NCBI RefSeq assembly: GCF_001584325.1
Contig: NZ_LSAZ01000041.1
Location: 248,001-312,000, forward strand
From: Bacillus nakamurai
GTDB taxonomy: Bacteria; Bacillota; Bacilli; Bacillales; Bacillaceae
Length of the DNA: 64,000 nucleotides
Direction: 5' to 3'
Part shown: in pieces, positions 22,901 to 32,173 of the stretch
How positions within the stretch are numbered: position 1 is the stretch's first letter
Layout: the number at the start of each line of letters is the position of its first letter
Program-made: the position numbers and the translations under genes
The notes under the pieces: generated by a model
What the model was told of the DNA's origin: nothing
Seen by the model: only the letters and a program-made list of their open reading frames with translations
The model's database searches: none

Positions 22901-24305
22901 CTTCTCGGGTGAGTATCAGCCGCATGCCCATAACTATACGAAGGTTTTATTCGGAGAAGACAACGTGTACCGTGCGGGAACGATCGGCACCGTTGCTGAA
23001 AAAACCGCGTACGGGTATGTGAAAGGCTATGCGGGCGACCACAACCTTCATATGCGCGGCGCGGAAATCGACCGCCTCGTGCAGGGCTGTACAGGCGTCA
23101 AAAGAACGACGGGACAGCACCCGGGGGGAATTATCGTAGTGCCTGATTACATGGATATTTACGATTTTTCACCGATTCAATTCCCGGCGGATGCGACGGG
23201 CTCTGAATGGAAAACGACTCACTTTGACTTCCATTCCATTCATGACAACCTGCTGAAGCTCGATATATTAGGACACGATGATCCGACCGTCATCCGTATG
23301 CTTCAGGATTTAAGCGGCATCGACCCGAAAACGATACCGACCGATGATCCCGAAGTGATGAAAATTTTCCAAGGGACTGAATCTCTCGGCGTAACCGAAG
23401 AACAAATCGGCTGCAAAACGGGAACACTCGGTATTCCTGAATTCGGGACGCGATTTGTGCGGCAGATGCTCGAAGATACTAAGCCGACGACATTCTCTGA
23501 GCTTGTCCAGATTTCCGGGCTTTCCCACGGAACCGACGTATGGCTCGGCAATGCCCAGGAATTGATCCACAACAATACATGTGAACTCAGCGAAGTGATC
23601 GGCTGCCGTGATGACATCATGGTTTACTTGATCTATCAGGGCCTTGAGCCTTCACTGGCCTTTAAAATCATGGAATTTGTCCGTAAAGGCAAAGGCCTGA
23701 CGCCGGAATGGGAAGAAGAAATGAAAAAGAACAATGTGCCGAACTGGTATATTGATTCATGCAAAAAAATCAAATACATGTTCCCGAAAGCCCACGCCGC
23801 CGCGTATGTGTTAATGGCGGTGCGGATTGCATACTTTAAAGTGCATCACGCGCTTTTATATTACGCCGCTTATTTTACCGTGCGTGCCGATGACTTTGAC
23901 ATTGACACAATGATTAAAGGCTCGACTGCAATCAGAGCGGTTATGGATGAGATCAGCTCCAAAGGGCTCGATGCTTCGCCGAAGGAAAAAAACCTCCTCA
24001 CTGTTTTAGAGCTTGCGCTTGAAATGTGTGAACGCGGCTATTCCTTCCAAAAGGTTGATCTTTACCGCTCCAGCGCCGCGGAATTTATCATCGACGGCGA
24101 CAGCCTGATTCCGCCGTTTAACTCGATTCCGGGGCTTGGGACAAACGCCGCTCTCAATATTGTGAAAGCGCGTGAAGAAGGGGAATTCCTGTCTAAAGAG
24201 GACCTTCAAAAAAGAGGTAAAGTGTCAAAAACGATTTTAGAGTATTTAGACCGGCACGGCTGTCTTGAGTCGCTGCCTGACCAAAACCAGTTATCACTGT
24301 TTTAA
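19992..24305 (+). CDS. polC: DNA polymerase III alpha subunit PolC, replicative, with proofreading exonuclease
   Basis: Main replicative polymerase of low-GC Gram-positives. It is 1437 residues, exactly the B. subtilis length as I recall it. Order: N-terminal domains (1-230), OB fold (about 235-325), PHP domain starting near 334 ([12 protein letters not shown]), with a DEDD 3'-5' exonuclease inserted near 424 (FDVETTGLS). The rest of PHP follows, then a Cys4 zinc site near 910-940 (CPSC and CPSC), the polymerase core ([12 protein letters not shown] near 966), an HhH region, and the C-terminal clamp-binding peptide QLSLF. AGGGAGGG precedes the ATG. Confidence 0.98.
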   Translation: MEQLSVNRRQFQILLQQLNMTDDTFMTHFEDGEIDKLTIHKAQKAWHFQFRFKALLPYQIYDAFMMRLTQSFAHIARVTSSIKVIDPAVSEELVQDYWTRCIEELEGTSPPMVALLHQQKPKLMGNKLIVKTKTDTEASALKNKYSSLIQQSYRQFGFPDLQLDTEIFVSDQEVQKFREQKLAEDQERAMQALIEMEKKEKEGDEDQAPSGPLVIGYQIKDNEEIRTLDSIMDEERRITVQGYVFDAETRELKSGRTLCIFKITDYTNSILIKMFAREKEDAALMKTLKKGMWVKARGSIQNDTFVRDLVMIANDVNEVKAKTREDTAPEGEKRVELHLHSPMSQMDAVTGIGKLVEQAKKWGHEAIALTDHAVVQSFPDAYAAAKKHGIKMIYGMEANIVDDGVPIAYNPAHRLLEEDTYVVFDVETTGLSAVYDTIIELAAVKIRGGEIIDKFEAFANPHHPLSATTIELTGITDDMVRDAPDVADVVRDFKEWIGDDVLVAHNASFDMGFLNVAYKRLLKTEKAKNPVIDTLELARFLYPEFKNHRLNTLCKKFDIELTQHHRAVFDAEATGYLLLKMLKDAAERDIYYHDQLNENMGQSNAYQRSRPYHATLLAMNETGLKNLFKLVSISHIHYFYRVPRIPRSQLDKYREGLLIGSACDRGEVFEGMMQKSPEEVEDIASFYDYLEVQPPEVYRHLLQLELVRDEKALKEIIANITKLGEKLNKPVVATGNVHYLNDEDKIYRKILISSQGGANPLNRHELPKVHFRTTDEMLDAFSFLGAEKAKEIVVDNTQKVASMIEEIKPIKDDLYTPKIDGADEEIREMSYQRARSIYGEELPEIVEARIEKELKSIIGHGFAVIYLISHKLVKRSLDDGYLVGSRGSVGSSLVATLTEITEVNPLAPHYVCPSCRYSEFFNDGSVGSGFDLPDKSCPSCGTPLKKDGHDIPFETFLGFKGDKVPDIDLNFSGEYQPHAHNYTKVLFGEDNVYRAGTIGTVAEKTAYGYVKGYAGDHNLHMRGAEIDRLVQGCTGVKRTTGQHPGGIIVVPDYMDIYDFSPIQFPADATGSEWKTTHFDFHSIHDNLLKLDILGHDDPTVIRMLQDLSGIDPKTIPTDDPEVMKIFQGTESLGVTEEQIGCKTGTLGIPEFGTRFVRQMLEDTKPTTFSELVQISGLSHGTDVWLGNAQELIHNNTCELSEVIGCRDDIMVYLIYQGLEPSLAFKIMEFVRKGKGLTPEWEEEMKKNNVPNWYIDSCKKIKYMFPKAHAAAYVLMAVRIAYFKVHHALLYYAAYFTVRADDFDIDTMIKGSTAIRAVMDEISSKGLDASPKEKNLLTVLELALEMCERGYSFQKVDLYRSSAAEFIIDGDSLIPPFNSIPGLGTNAALNIVKAREEGEFLSKEDLQKRGKVSKTILEYLDRHGCLESLPDQNQLSLF

Positions 24306-24340
24306 AGCCTGTGTAAGTAAGGCTTGCGATGGAGATTGAT

Positions 24341-24369
24341 TTGCATAAAATATATGGTTATGGTATAGT
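24341..24369 (+). promoter_or_regulatory. Vegetative promoter of the rimP-nusA-infB operon
   Basis: TTGCAT (24341-24346) and TATAGT (24364-24369) have a 17-bp spacer, 40 bp after polC. The start site would be near 24376, giving a leader of about 170 nt that contains the attenuator. Confidence 0.7.
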
Positions 24370-24375
24370 TTTATT

Positions 24376-24548
24376 GGAAATGCTAACGATTACCGAGGCA
24401 AAGAGTGGGGAAACCCGCTCTTTTGTATTGAACAGGCAATTTTGCCTCGACATGTCCATCGTTTTCTTAAAGCCCCTGCTCTTTTGAAGCAGGGTTTTTA
24501 TGCAGAGAAGACGGCCGATATGATATCGCCAGCACAAGGAGGAAAAAC
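24376..24548 (+). promoter_or_regulatory. rimP-nusA operon leader with attenuator
   Basis: The leader holds a hairpin AAAGAGTGGG-GAAA-CCCGCTCTTT capped by a GNRA tetraloop. It overlaps a possible longer-range pairing CGAGGCAAA with TTTGCCTCG, and a local AGGCAA-TT-TTGCCT hairpin competes for the latter strand. Just before rimP, CCCTGCTC-TTTT-GAAGCAGGG (about 24474-24494) runs into TTTTT, an intrinsic terminator. In B. subtilis nusA expression is reported to be autoregulated by NusA-dependent termination in this leader; conservation here is inferred. Confidence 0.7.
24470..24499 (+). terminator. Attenuator terminator upstream of rimP
   Basis: The stem pairs CCCTGCTC with GAAGCAGGG around TTTT and is followed by TTTTTAT. 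It lies inside the transcribed leader of the rimP operon, so it must be read through to express nusA and infB. Confidence 0.8.
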
Positions 24549-25022
24549 ATGAGCAAAAAAGTGACTGATACCGTTCAAGAAATGGCTCAGCCCATACTAG
24601 ATGACCTTCAGCTTGAACTCGTAGACATTGAATTTGTCAAAGAGGGTCAAAACTGGTTCCTTCGCGTGTTTATTGATTCCGATGACGGTGTTGATATTGA
24701 GGAATGCGCCAAAGTCAGCGAAGCGTTAAGCGAAAAGCTGGATGACGCCGATCCGATTACTCAAAACTACTTTCTTGAAGTATCTTCTCCTGGAGCCGAG
24801 CGCCCATTAAAGAAAAAAGCCGACTTCGAAAAATCACTTGGTAAAAATGTTTATATGAAAACGTACGAACCGATTGACGGTTTAAAAGTGTTTGAAGGCA
24901 AATTGGCTGAATTTGATGGACAAACTGCTACAATAGAGATGACGATCAAAACAAGAAAGAAACGGGTCAATATTCCGTACGAAAAAATAGCTAATGCAAG
25001 ATTAGCTGTATCATTTCATTAA
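24549..25022 (+). CDS. rimP: Ribosome maturation factor RimP
   Basis: Assists late 30S subunit assembly (old name YlxS). It is 157 residues with the two family domains: an N-terminal alpha/beta part ([41 protein letters not shown] is the diagnostic region, residues about 20-60), then SSPGAERPL near 78. The C-terminal SH3-like barrel starts near 90. AAGGAGG is placed perfectly before the ATG. It is first in the operon with nusA and infB, an order conserved across bacteria. Confidence 0.96.
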   Translation: MSKKVTDTVQEMAQPILDDLQLELVDIEFVKEGQNWFLRVFIDSDDGVDIEECAKVSEALSEKLDDADPITQNYFLEVSSPGAERPLKKKADFEKSLGKNVYMKTYEPIDGLKVFEGKLAEFDGQTATIEMTIKTRKKRVNIPYEKIANARLAVSFH

Positions 25023-25057
25023 TTGAGTATAAGTGTTTAAGGGGGGAGACCGCTAAC

Positions 25058-26179
25058 ATGAGCAGTGAACTATTAGATGCCCTCACTATTCTTGAAAAAG
25101 AAAAAGGCATCAGTAAAGACATTATCATCGAAGCAATTGAAGCTGCCTTAATTTCTGCTTATAAGCGAAATTTTAACCAGGCGCAAAACGTACGGGTTGA
25201 TTTGAACCGTGAGACGGGCACCATTCGTGTGTTCGCCAGAAAAGACGTTGTAGACGAGGTGTATGATTCAAGACTTGAAATCTCGCTCGACGACGCCCAA
25301 AGCATCCATCCGAACTACCTTGTCGGAGATGTTGTTGAAATAGAAGTGACACCTAAAGACTTCGGCCGCATTGCCGCGCAAACGGCGAAACAAGTCGTGA
25401 CACAGCGTGTCCGCGAAGCTGAGCGCGGTGTGATTTATTCGGAATTTATCGATCGTGAAGAAGACATCATGACGGGAATTGTACAGCGCTTAGACAGCAA
25501 ATTTATTTACGTGTCTCTCGGCAAGATTGAAGCGCTGCTGCCCGTTAATGAACAAATGCCGAATGAAAGCTACAAACCGCACGACCGGATTAAGGTATTT
25601 ATCACCAAGGTCGAAAAAACGACAAAGGGACCGCAAATTTATGTGTCAAGAACACATCCCGGTCTTTTAAAGCGTCTTTTTGAAATAGAAGTGCCGGAAA
25701 TTTATGACGGAACCGTTGAGCTTAAATCTGTTGCCAGAGAAGCGGGCGACCGTTCTAAAATCTCCGTCCGCACTGACGATCCTGATGTGGATCCGGTCGG
25801 CTCATGCGTCGGGCCGAAAGGTCAGCGTGTGCAGGCGATCGTTAACGAGCTGAAGGGCGAAAAAATCGATATCGTCAACTGGTCTGACGATCCGGTTGAA
25901 TTTGTTGCCAATGCGCTCAGCCCGTCCAAAGTGCTGGATGTCATCGTCAACGAAGAAGAAAAAGCAACCACTGTCATCGTCCCTGATTACCAGCTTTCCC
26001 TGGCAATCGGAAAAAGAGGGCAAAACGCCCGCTTAGCTGCGAAACTGACAGGCTGGAAGATTGATATCAAAAGCGAAACGGATGCAAGAGACCTTGGCAT
26101 CTATCCGAGAGAGCATGAAGAAGATGACGATTTAGAGCCGCTCTTTATGGAGCTTGAAACAGCCGAATCGGATGAATAA
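25058..26179 (+). CDS. nusA: Transcription termination/elongation factor NusA
   Basis: RNA polymerase-associated factor that promotes pausing and intrinsic termination. It is 373 residues, the short Bacillus form without the C-terminal acidic repeats of E. coli. The N-terminal RNAP-binding domain (1-125) is followed by an S1 domain (about 135-200) and KH1/KH2 with [10 protein letters not shown] near 250 and [17 protein letters not shown] near 315. The C-terminus is acidic. AAGGGGGGAG precedes the ATG. It probably controls its own operon through the leader at 24376-24548. Confidence 0.97.
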   Translation: MSSELLDALTILEKEKGISKDIIIEAIEAALISAYKRNFNQAQNVRVDLNRETGTIRVFARKDVVDEVYDSRLEISLDDAQSIHPNYLVGDVVEIEVTPKDFGRIAAQTAKQVVTQRVREAERGVIYSEFIDREEDIMTGIVQRLDSKFIYVSLGKIEALLPVNEQMPNESYKPHDRIKVFITKVEKTTKGPQIYVSRTHPGLLKRLFEIEVPEIYDGTVELKSVAREAGDRSKISVRTDDPDVDPVGSCVGPKGQRVQAIVNELKGEKIDIVNWSDDPVEFVANALSPSKVLDVIVNEEEKATTVIVPDYQLSLAIGKRGQNARLAAKLTGWKIDIKSETDARDLGIYPREHEEDDDLEPLFMELETAESDE

Positions 26180-26192
26180 GAGGTGATTTTAG

Positions 26193-26468
26193 GTGAATAA
26201 TCGAAAAAAAATTCCTCTGCGCAAATGCGTGGTAACGGGGGAAATGAAGCCTAAAAAGGAACTGATCCGAATTGTCCGTTCTAAAGAAGGGGAGATCTCA
26301 GTCGATCCGACCGGAAAAAAGAACGGCCGGGGTGCCTACATCACCCTTGAAAAAGAATGCATCTTAGCTGCGAAAAAGAAAAACACATTGCAAAATCAAT
26401 TTCAATCACAAATCGATGACCAGATTTTCGAAGAATTGCTGGAACTGGCGGAAAAGGTGAAAAAATAA
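26193..26468 (+). CDS. rnpM: RnpM (YlxR), RNase P-associated RNA-binding protein
   Basis: Small basic protein of the YlxR family, 91 residues, GTG start with AGAGGTG upstream. The conserved core [19 protein letters not shown] and [13 protein letters not shown] is clear. Recent B. subtilis work assigns YlxR as a modulator that binds the RNase P RNA; before that it was a nucleoid-associated or unknown protein. It lies between nusA and ylxQ with 13 bp and 1 bp gaps, as in most Firmicutes. Function here is by homology. Confidence 0.88.
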   Translation: MNNRKKIPLRKCVVTGEMKPKKELIRIVRSKEGEISVDPTGKKNGRGAYITLEKECILAAKKKNTLQNQFQSQIDDQIFEELLELAEKVKK

Positions 26469-26469
26469 C

Positions 26470-26772
26470 ATGTCTGGAATGGAATGGTTTCCCTTGCTGG
26501 GTCTGGCCAATCGAGCTCGTAAGGTCGTGTCAGGCGAGGACTTGGTTATAAAAGAAATTAGAAATGCGCGTGCAAAGCTTGTTCTGCTGACAGAAGATGC
26601 ATCAGCGAATACTGCAAAGAAAGTATCCGACAAATGCAATTATTATAAAGTGCCTTATAAAAAAGTCGAAAGCCGCGCGGATCTCGGCCGCTCTATCGGC
26701 AAGGAATCACGTGTCGTTGTCGCCGTCACTGACCAAGGTTTTGCGAATAAGCTGATCAGCTTGCTCGATTAA
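26470..26772 (+). CDS. rplGA: YlxQ, L7Ae-family kink-turn RNA-binding protein
   Basis: Ribosomal L7Ae/L30e/S12e/Gadd45-family protein, 100 residues. Family features are [20 protein letters not shown] near residue 10, [15 protein letters not shown] near 37-51, and a C-terminal [12 protein letters not shown]. Homologues in B. subtilis bind kink-turn RNA, but the cellular target is not established. It sits one base after rnpM and 19 bp before infB. Confidence 0.88.
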   Translation: MSGMEWFPLLGLANRARKVVSGEDLVIKEIRNARAKLVLLTEDASANTAKKVSDKCNYYKVPYKKVESRADLGRSIGKESRVVVAVTDQGFANKLISLLD

Positions 26773-26791
26773 TATTTTTGGGGGTGAACGA

Positions 26792-28939
26792 ATGGCTAAA
26801 ATGAGAGTATACGAATATGCAAAAGCCATCAATGTTTCAAGTAAGGAAATTTTGACGGCGCTGAAAAACATGGATATAGTAGTAAATAACCATATGGCAA
26901 CGCTTGAAGAAAAGACCATTAAGCAGCTTGATGCGAAATTTAAAAAAGGCGGCGCCGGCGTTAAATCTCAAAAGCCTGCGGAAACGAACAAAAACAAGCA
27001 GCCGCAAGGGGTTAATCAGCAGTCTGCTGGAAATCAACCAAACAAAATTCGAGACGGAAAGAAGAATGACGTGCAGAATAATCAATTTAACAAAAACAAG
27101 AAGAATAACAACAACAAAAAAAACAAACGCAATCACAACAACAAAAACCAGCATCAGCAAAAACCGCTGAAGCCGAAAAAAGAGCTTCCTGAAAAAATTA
27201 CGTTTTCAGGCACTTTAACAGTCGGAGCCTTAGCCGAGGAACTTGGCAAAGAACCGTCTGAAATCATTAAAAAACTCATGCTGCTCGGCGTAATGGCCAC
27301 CATTAACCAGGAGCTTGACAAAGACACAATCGAACTCATCGCATCCGAATACGGTGTGGAAACAGAAGAAGTGATTGTGCTTGAAGAAACTGAGCTCGAA
27401 AAATACGAAGAGGCTGACAAAGAAGAAGACCTTCAAATCCGTCCGCCTGTCGTAACGATTATGGGCCACGTTGACCACGGGAAAACGACGCTTCTCGACA
27501 GCATCCGAAAAACAAAGGTTGTTGAAGGGGAAGCCGGCGGAATTACGCAGCATATCGGTGCATACCAAATCGAAGAAAACGGCAAAAAAATCACGTTCCT
27601 TGATACACCGGGACACGCGGCTTTCACAACGATGCGTGCGCGCGGTGCGGAAGTAACCGATATTACGATTTTAGTCGTAGCGGCCGATGACGGCGTTATG
27701 CCGCAAACAGTCGAAGCCATCAACCATGCAAAAGCGGCTGAGGTTCCGATTATCGTTGCCGTGAATAAAATTGATAAAGAAAGCGCAAATCCTGACCGTG
27801 TCATGCAGGAGCTTACGGAATACGGACTCGTTCCTGAAGCATGGGGAGGAGAAACGATTTTCGTTCCGCTATCCGCTCTTTCCGGCAAAGGAATCGACGA
27901 ACTTGTCGAAATGATTTTGCTTGTCAGTGAGGTAGAGGAGCTCAAAGCCAATCCGAACCGCCAGGCAAAAGGAACGGTTATTGAAGCCGAGCTTGATAAA
28001 GGCAGAGGATCGGTTGCGACATTGCTCGTTCAAACGGGAACATTGCATGTCGGTGATCCGATCGTTGTCGGAAACACATTCGGCCGCGTGCGGGCAATGG
28101 TCAATGATCTCGGCCGCCGCGTGAAAACAGCCGGACCGTCAACACCTGTAGAAATTACGGGTCTTAACGACGTGCCGTTAGCAGGTGACCAATTCCTCGT
28201 CTTTAAAGACGAAAAAACAGCCCGTTCTGTCGGTGAGGCGCGCGCTTCTAAACAATTGGAAGAACAGCGCAGCGACAAAGCGAAGCTCAGCCTTGATGAT
28301 CTGTTTGAACAAATCAAACAAGGCGATGTGAAAGACATTAACTTAATCGTGAAAGCTGACGTTCAAGGTTCAGCTGAAGCGTTAACGGCCGCTCTTCAAA
28401 AAATTGAAGTAGAAGGCGTCAAAGTGAAAATCATTCACACAGGCGTCGGTGCGATTACCGAATCAGACATTATTCTGGCTTCTGCATCGAATGCGATCGT
28501 TATCGGGTTTAATGTACGCCCTGACGGAAATGCTAAAAGTACGGCTGAAGCTGAAAATGTAGACATCCGTCTTCACCGTATCATTTACAAAGTCATTGAC
28601 GAAATTGAAGCGGCGATGAAAGGTATGCTTGATCCTGAATACGAAGAGAAAATCATCGGTCAGGTTGAGGTCCGCCAAACGTTCAAAGTGTCTAAAATCG
28701 GCACTATTGCCGGAGGCTATGTAACCGAAGGCACAATTACACGGGACAGCCGCCTGCGTCTGATCCGTGACGGCGTCGTAATCTTTGAAGGTGAAGTAGA
28801 CGTTCTGAAACGCTTTAAAGATGATGTGAAAGAAGTTTCACAAGGATATGAATGTGGTATTACAATTAAGAAATACAATGACATTCGCGAAGGTGATATC
28901 CTTGAAGCGTATGTCATGCAGGAAATCGAAAGAAAGTGA
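26792..28939 (+). CDS. infB: Translation initiation factor IF-2
   Basis: GTPase that brings initiator tRNA to the 30S subunit and promotes subunit joining. It is 715 residues. The N-terminal domain (about 1-50) is followed by a Lys/Asn/Gln-rich low-complexity linker (about 55-130) and an IF2N domain (about 140-190). The G domain starts near 222 with GHVDHGKTT, then DTPGHAAF and NKIDK, followed by domains II, III and IV. GGGGGTG precedes the ATG. A second internal start is plausible at 27071. The stop overlaps the ylxP start by 4 bp. Confidence 0.98.
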   Translation: MAKMRVYEYAKAINVSSKEILTALKNMDIVVNNHMATLEEKTIKQLDAKFKKGGAGVKSQKPAETNKNKQPQGVNQQSAGNQPNKIRDGKKNDVQNNQFNKNKKNNNNKKNKRNHNNKNQHQQKPLKPKKELPEKITFSGTLTVGALAEELGKEPSEIIKKLMLLGVMATINQELDKDTIELIASEYGVETEEVIVLEETELEKYEEADKEEDLQIRPPVVTIMGHVDHGKTTLLDSIRKTKVVEGEAGGITQHIGAYQIEENGKKITFLDTPGHAAFTTMRARGAEVTDITILVVAADDGVMPQTVEAINHAKAAEVPIIVAVNKIDKESANPDRVMQELTEYGLVPEAWGGETIFVPLSALSGKGIDELVEMILLVSEVEELKANPNRQAKGTVIEAELDKGRGSVATLLVQTGTLHVGDPIVVGNTFGRVRAMVNDLGRRVKTAGPSTPVEITGLNDVPLAGDQFLVFKDEKTARSVGEARASKQLEEQRSDKAKLSLDDLFEQIKQGDVKDINLIVKADVQGSAEALTAALQKIEVEGVKVKIIHTGVGAITESDIILASASNAIVIGFNVRPDGNAKSTAEAENVDIRLHRIIYKVIDEIEAAMKGMLDPEYEEKIIGQVEVRQTFKVSKIGTIAGGYVTEGTITRDSRLRLIRDGVVIFEGEVDVLKRFKDDVKEVSQGYECGITIKKYNDIREGDILEAYVMQEIERK
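27056..27073 (+). promoter_or_regulatory. Candidate internal translation start for short IF-2 isoform
   Basis: GTG at 27071 is codon 94 of infB and follows a purine-rich GGAAAGAAGAA tract that could act as a ribosome binding site. B. subtilis is reported to make two IF-2 forms from tandem starts, and this codon matches that spacing as I remember it. Confidence 0.5.
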
Positions 28940-29214
28940 TCGGATTTGCGGAATGTGAATGCATCATTTATGATGCGGGATCATTAAAGGAGAAGCGCGC
29001 TGTTTTGAAGCGGATCATCACAAGGGTTCGAAATAAGTTCAACGTGTCTGCTGCAGAAATCGGCTATCAGGACACTTGGCAGAGAACCAGCTTCGGAATC
29101 GCCGTGGTATCCTCCTCTCACGTTCAGGCGGAAAGGGAGCTTCAGCGCGTTCTCGCGTTTATTGACTCCTTTCCCGAAATTGAGCGGACGATCACTAGAA
29201 CAGAGTGGTTTTAA
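28936..29214 (+). CDS. ylxP: YlxP, DUF503 family protein
   Basis: Small conserved protein of 92 residues (DUF503), function unknown. GTG start, overlapping the infB stop by 4 bp, so expression is coupled to IF-2. It shows the family pattern: an N-terminal strand, then [31 protein letters not shown] (about residues 16-46), and a C-terminal [10 protein letters not shown]. The context between infB and rbfA suggests a role in ribosome assembly or translation; that is inference only. Confidence 0.88.
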   Translation: MIGFAECECIIYDAGSLKEKRAVLKRIITRVRNKFNVSAAEIGYQDTWQRTSFGIAVVSSSHVQAERELQRVLAFIDSFPEIERTITRTEWF

Positions 29215-29230
29215 CTTAGAGGTGATTGAA

Positions 29231-29584
29231 ATGAGTATGAGAGCAAACCGTGTCGGCGAGCAGATGAAAAAAGAGCTTGGGGATATTATCAGCCGAAAGC
29301 TGAAAGACCCGAGAATCGGTTTTCTGACTGTAACAGACGTACGTGTTTCAGGTGATTTGCAAATTGCAAAGGTGTATATCTCCGTTCTCGGCGGAGAGAA
29401 GAAGAAAGAGGAGGCGCTGAAAGGGCTGGAGAAAGCGAAGGGATTTATCCGTTCAGAAATCGGCAGCCGAATCAGACTCCGCAAAACGCCTGAGCTTGAA
29501 TTTGAATTCGATGAATCCATTGAATACGGCAACCGTATTGAAACATTGATTCATGAACTGCATTCAGATAAACCATCTGAATAA
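29231..29584 (+). CDS. rbfA: Ribosome-binding factor A
   Basis: Cold-shock and 30S maturation factor that acts on the 16S rRNA 5' end. It is 117 residues from the ATG at 29231, chosen because GAGGTGATT precedes it; the open frame extends further up into ylxP. The KH-like domain has family motifs [23 protein letters not shown] (about 15-37) and the [17 protein letters not shown] segment near 85-101. Confidence 0.96.
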   Translation: MSMRANRVGEQMKKELGDIISRKLKDPRIGFLTVTDVRVSGDLQIAKVYISVLGGEKKKEEALKGLEKAKGFIRSEIGSRIRLRKTPELEFEFDESIEYGNRIETLIHELHSDKPSE

Positions 29585-29589
29585 TCCGG

Positions 29590-29625
29590 AAAAAGAGGAT
29601 GGGCGTATGTCGTCTGTCCTCTTTT
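29590..29625 (+). terminator. Hairpin between rbfA and truB, weak terminator-like
   Basis: AAAAGAGGA (29591-29599) and TCCTCTTTT (29617-29625) form a 9-bp stem. The T-rich right arm continues only to CTGCG, so termination is likely partial. It may tune expression of truB and ribF relative to the upstream translation genes. Confidence 0.5.
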
Positions 29626-29675
29626 CTGCGTTTGAAGACACAAATTGAAAACAATTCAGAAGGAGCGAAGGGCAG

Positions 29676-30605
29676 ATGGTTAACGGAGTTCTCCTTTTAC
29701 ATAAACCTGTCGGCATGACCTCGCACGATTGTGTGATGAAAATAAGAAAGCTGTTAAAAACAAAAAAAGTCGGGCATACAGGAACGCTTGACCCCGAAGT
29801 GTCAGGCGTGCTGCCGATCTGTGTCGGACGAGCCACAAAAATCGTCGAGTACGTCACAGAAAAATCAAAAACGTATGATGCAGAAATTACCCTCGGTATT
29901 TCTACATCGACTGAAGACCAGACGGGGGAAACAATCAGCGTAAAACCTGTTGAGGAGCCGATAGCTGAAGAAGACATCAAAAACGTATTGGAAAGTCTTA
30001 AAGGGCCGCAAGAGCAAGTGCCGCCGATGTATTCCGCCGTTAAAGTCAACGGCAAAAAGCTGTATGAATATGCAAGAGCGGGAATCGAGGTAGAACGGCC
30101 GAAGCGAAAGATCACGATTGAAGACATCGTCCTCACTTCACATGTCACGTATGCGGATGAAACTGCGTCGTTTCGTTTCAACGTAACGTGCACGAAAGGA
30201 ACGTACGTCCGGACATTGGCTGTTACAATCGGTGAAAAGCTTGGCTATCCCGCTCATATGTCTCATCTCATCCGCACTGCTTCAGGAGATTTCAGCCTTG
30301 ATGAATGTTTTACGTTTGAGGAGCTTGAACAGCAGGCAGCCAATGGCACTGTCGGGGATCACGCAGTACCGATTGAAAGAGCGCTTAATCATTTGCCGAA
30401 ATGGGTCATAAGTGATACATTAGCTAAGAAAGCAGAAAACGGGTCAGTATTTGAAACCCCGGCGCAATTTTCTGCAATGACAATCGACGACCGTATAGCG
30501 GTTTGTACCGAAGCCGGAGAATGTGTGGCCATTTATATGCCGCATCCTTCAAAAAAAGGACTGTTAAAACCGGCCAAAGTACTGATGCAAAAAAGCGAAC
30601 AATAA
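29676..30605 (+). CDS. truB: tRNA pseudouridine-55 synthase TruB
   Basis: Forms pseudouridine 55 in the T-loop of tRNAs. It is 309 residues. The catalytic Asp is D39 in GHTGTLDPEVSGVLP. Other family motifs are KTYDAEITLG, PPMYSAVKVNGKKLYEYAR and VTCTKGTYVRTLA. The C-terminal PUA-like domain is near 245-305. AGAAGGAG precedes the ATG. ribF follows after 19 bp, as in many Firmicutes. Confidence 0.97.
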   Translation: MVNGVLLLHKPVGMTSHDCVMKIRKLLKTKKVGHTGTLDPEVSGVLPICVGRATKIVEYVTEKSKTYDAEITLGISTSTEDQTGETISVKPVEEPIAEEDIKNVLESLKGPQEQVPPMYSAVKVNGKKLYEYARAGIEVERPKRKITIEDIVLTSHVTYADETASFRFNVTCTKGTYVRTLAVTIGEKLGYPAHMSHLIRTASGDFSLDECFTFEELEQQAANGTVGDHAVPIERALNHLPKWVISDTLAKKAENGSVFETPAQFSAMTIDDRIAVCTEAGECVAIYMPHPSKKGLLKPAKVLMQKSEQ

Positions 30606-30624
30606 GAAAAAAGGTGACCGTTCT

Positions 30625-31566
30625 GTGAAGACGATACATATTTCTCATCCGCATCATTTACAAAAGGAAGAGCAGGCAGCGTCAGTAATGGCTCTCGGCT
30701 ACTTTGACGGAGTCCATTTAGGGCATCAAAAAGTAATCGGCACCGCCAGACAAATTGCCGAAGAAAAAGGCCTTTCGCTGGCCGTAATGACATTCCATCC
30801 CCATCCGTCCCATGTTCTTGGCAGAGATAAAGAGCCTAAGGATCTGATTACGCCGCTTAAGGACAAGATCAGCCAGATTGAGCGTTTAGGCGCAGATGTG
30901 CTGTATGTCGTGAAGTTTGATGAAGCGTTTGCAGCCCTTTCTCCCAAACAGTTTGCTAAGGATTATATTTTAGGGTTAAATGCACGGCATGCAGTGGGGG
31001 GATTTGATTTTACGTACGGAAAGTACGGAAAAGGCACGATGGACACACTGCCGCTTGATCTGGAAGGAAAGGCTGATTGCACGACTGTCGAGAAGCTGAC
31101 CGAGCAGGACAGGAAAATCAGCTCCACTTACATTCGGTCGGCGCTGCAAAACGGTGATGTCGAGCTGGCGCACACCCTTCTCGGGCAGCCTTATTTCATA
31201 CGAGGCACCGTGATCCACGGCGATAAAAGGGGACGGACCATCGGGTTTCCGACCGCAAATGTAGGTTTACATAACAGCTATATTGTACCTCCGACAGGCG
31301 TCTATGCCGTCAAGGCTGAAATCAATGGAAACGTTTATGAAGGGGTCTGCAATATCGGCTATAAACCGACATTTTATGAAAAACGCCCGGATCAGCCGTC
31401 TATTGAAGTCCATTTGTTTGATTTTGACCAAAACGTATACGGGGAAACCGTGAAAATTGAGTGGTATAAACGCATCCGGAGTGAACGGAAGTTTAACGGA
31501 ATTGATGAATTAACCGCTCAAATCGAGAAAGATAAGCAGGAAGCGATCCGTTTTTTCAGCAAATAA
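30625..31566 (+). CDS. ribF: Bifunctional riboflavin kinase / FAD synthetase
   Basis: Makes FMN from riboflavin and FAD from FMN (called RibC in B. subtilis). It is 313 residues, GTG start with AAGGTGA upstream. The N-terminal nucleotidyl-transferase domain has ALGYFDGVHLGHQ (about 25-37) and the SSTYIRSAL motif near 170. The C-terminal kinase domain has GKR-type sequence DKRGRTIGFPTANV near 203. No FMN riboswitch is seen upstream; the gene is expressed from the rimP/truB transcript. Confidence 0.97.
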   Translation: MKTIHISHPHHLQKEEQAASVMALGYFDGVHLGHQKVIGTARQIAEEKGLSLAVMTFHPHPSHVLGRDKEPKDLITPLKDKISQIERLGADVLYVVKFDEAFAALSPKQFAKDYILGLNARHAVGGFDFTYGKYGKGTMDTLPLDLEGKADCTTVEKLTEQDRKISSTYIRSALQNGDVELAHTLLGQPYFIRGTVIHGDKRGRTIGFPTANVGLHNSYIVPPTGVYAVKAEINGNVYEGVCNIGYKPTFYEKRPDQPSIEVHLFDFDQNVYGETVKIEWYKRIRSERKFNGIDELTAQIEKDKQEAIRFFSK

Positions 31567-31609
31567 CGGAAAGAAAGTGAAAAAGTGTACAAATTTTATT
31601 CTAAAATAT

Positions 31610-31638
31610 TTGCATACGGGCGCGTTTTTTAGTATCAT
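31610..31638 (+). promoter_or_regulatory. Vegetative promoter of rpsO
   Basis: TTGCAT (31610-31615) and TATCAT (31633-31638) with a 17-bp spacer. The expected start near 31645 leaves a leader of about 88 nt. Confidence 0.7.
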
Positions 31639-31644
31639 ATATTT

Positions 31645-32002
<358 letters not shown>

Positions 32003-32006
32003 TCGT

Positions 32007-32033
32007 AAAAAGCGGGAGGATTCCCGCTTTTTT
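32007..32033 (+). terminator. Terminator after rpsO
   Basis: AAAAAGCGGGA and TCCCGCTTTTT form a compact perfect stem around GGAT, followed by further T residues. Classical intrinsic terminator. Confidence 0.9.
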
Positions 32034-32096
32034 ATCGTATTAAAGCGAAAAAATGCTGATCAATACATTGAAATCCTTTTACATACTACTTTGACA

Positions 32097-32126
32097 TTGA
32101 TATGTTCAATTCATTTCGTTCATAAT
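32097..32126 (+). promoter_or_regulatory. Candidate vegetative promoter of pnp
   Basis: TTGATA (32097-32102) and CATAAT (32121-32126) with an 18-bp spacer, 48 bp upstream of the pnp start and after the rpsO terminator. A better -35 (TTGACA at 32091) is too far from any -10. Confidence 0.5.
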
Positions 32127-32173
32127 AGGAGTAATTGATTATTTCACACATAAAGAGAGGAGCTCGTAATCGA

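Noticed and set aside
26960-27180. Asn/Lys/Gln-rich repetitive stretch
   Set aside because: It is the known low-complexity linker of IF-2, not an independent repeat or mobile element.
30606-30624. Possible FMN riboswitch before ribF
   Set aside because: Only 19 bp separate truB and ribF; there is no room for the aptamer.
32091-32096. Consensus TTGACA upstream of pnp as the -35 box
   Set aside because: The only good -10 (CATAAT at 32121) is 24 bp away, too far; the TTGATA at 32097 fits better.
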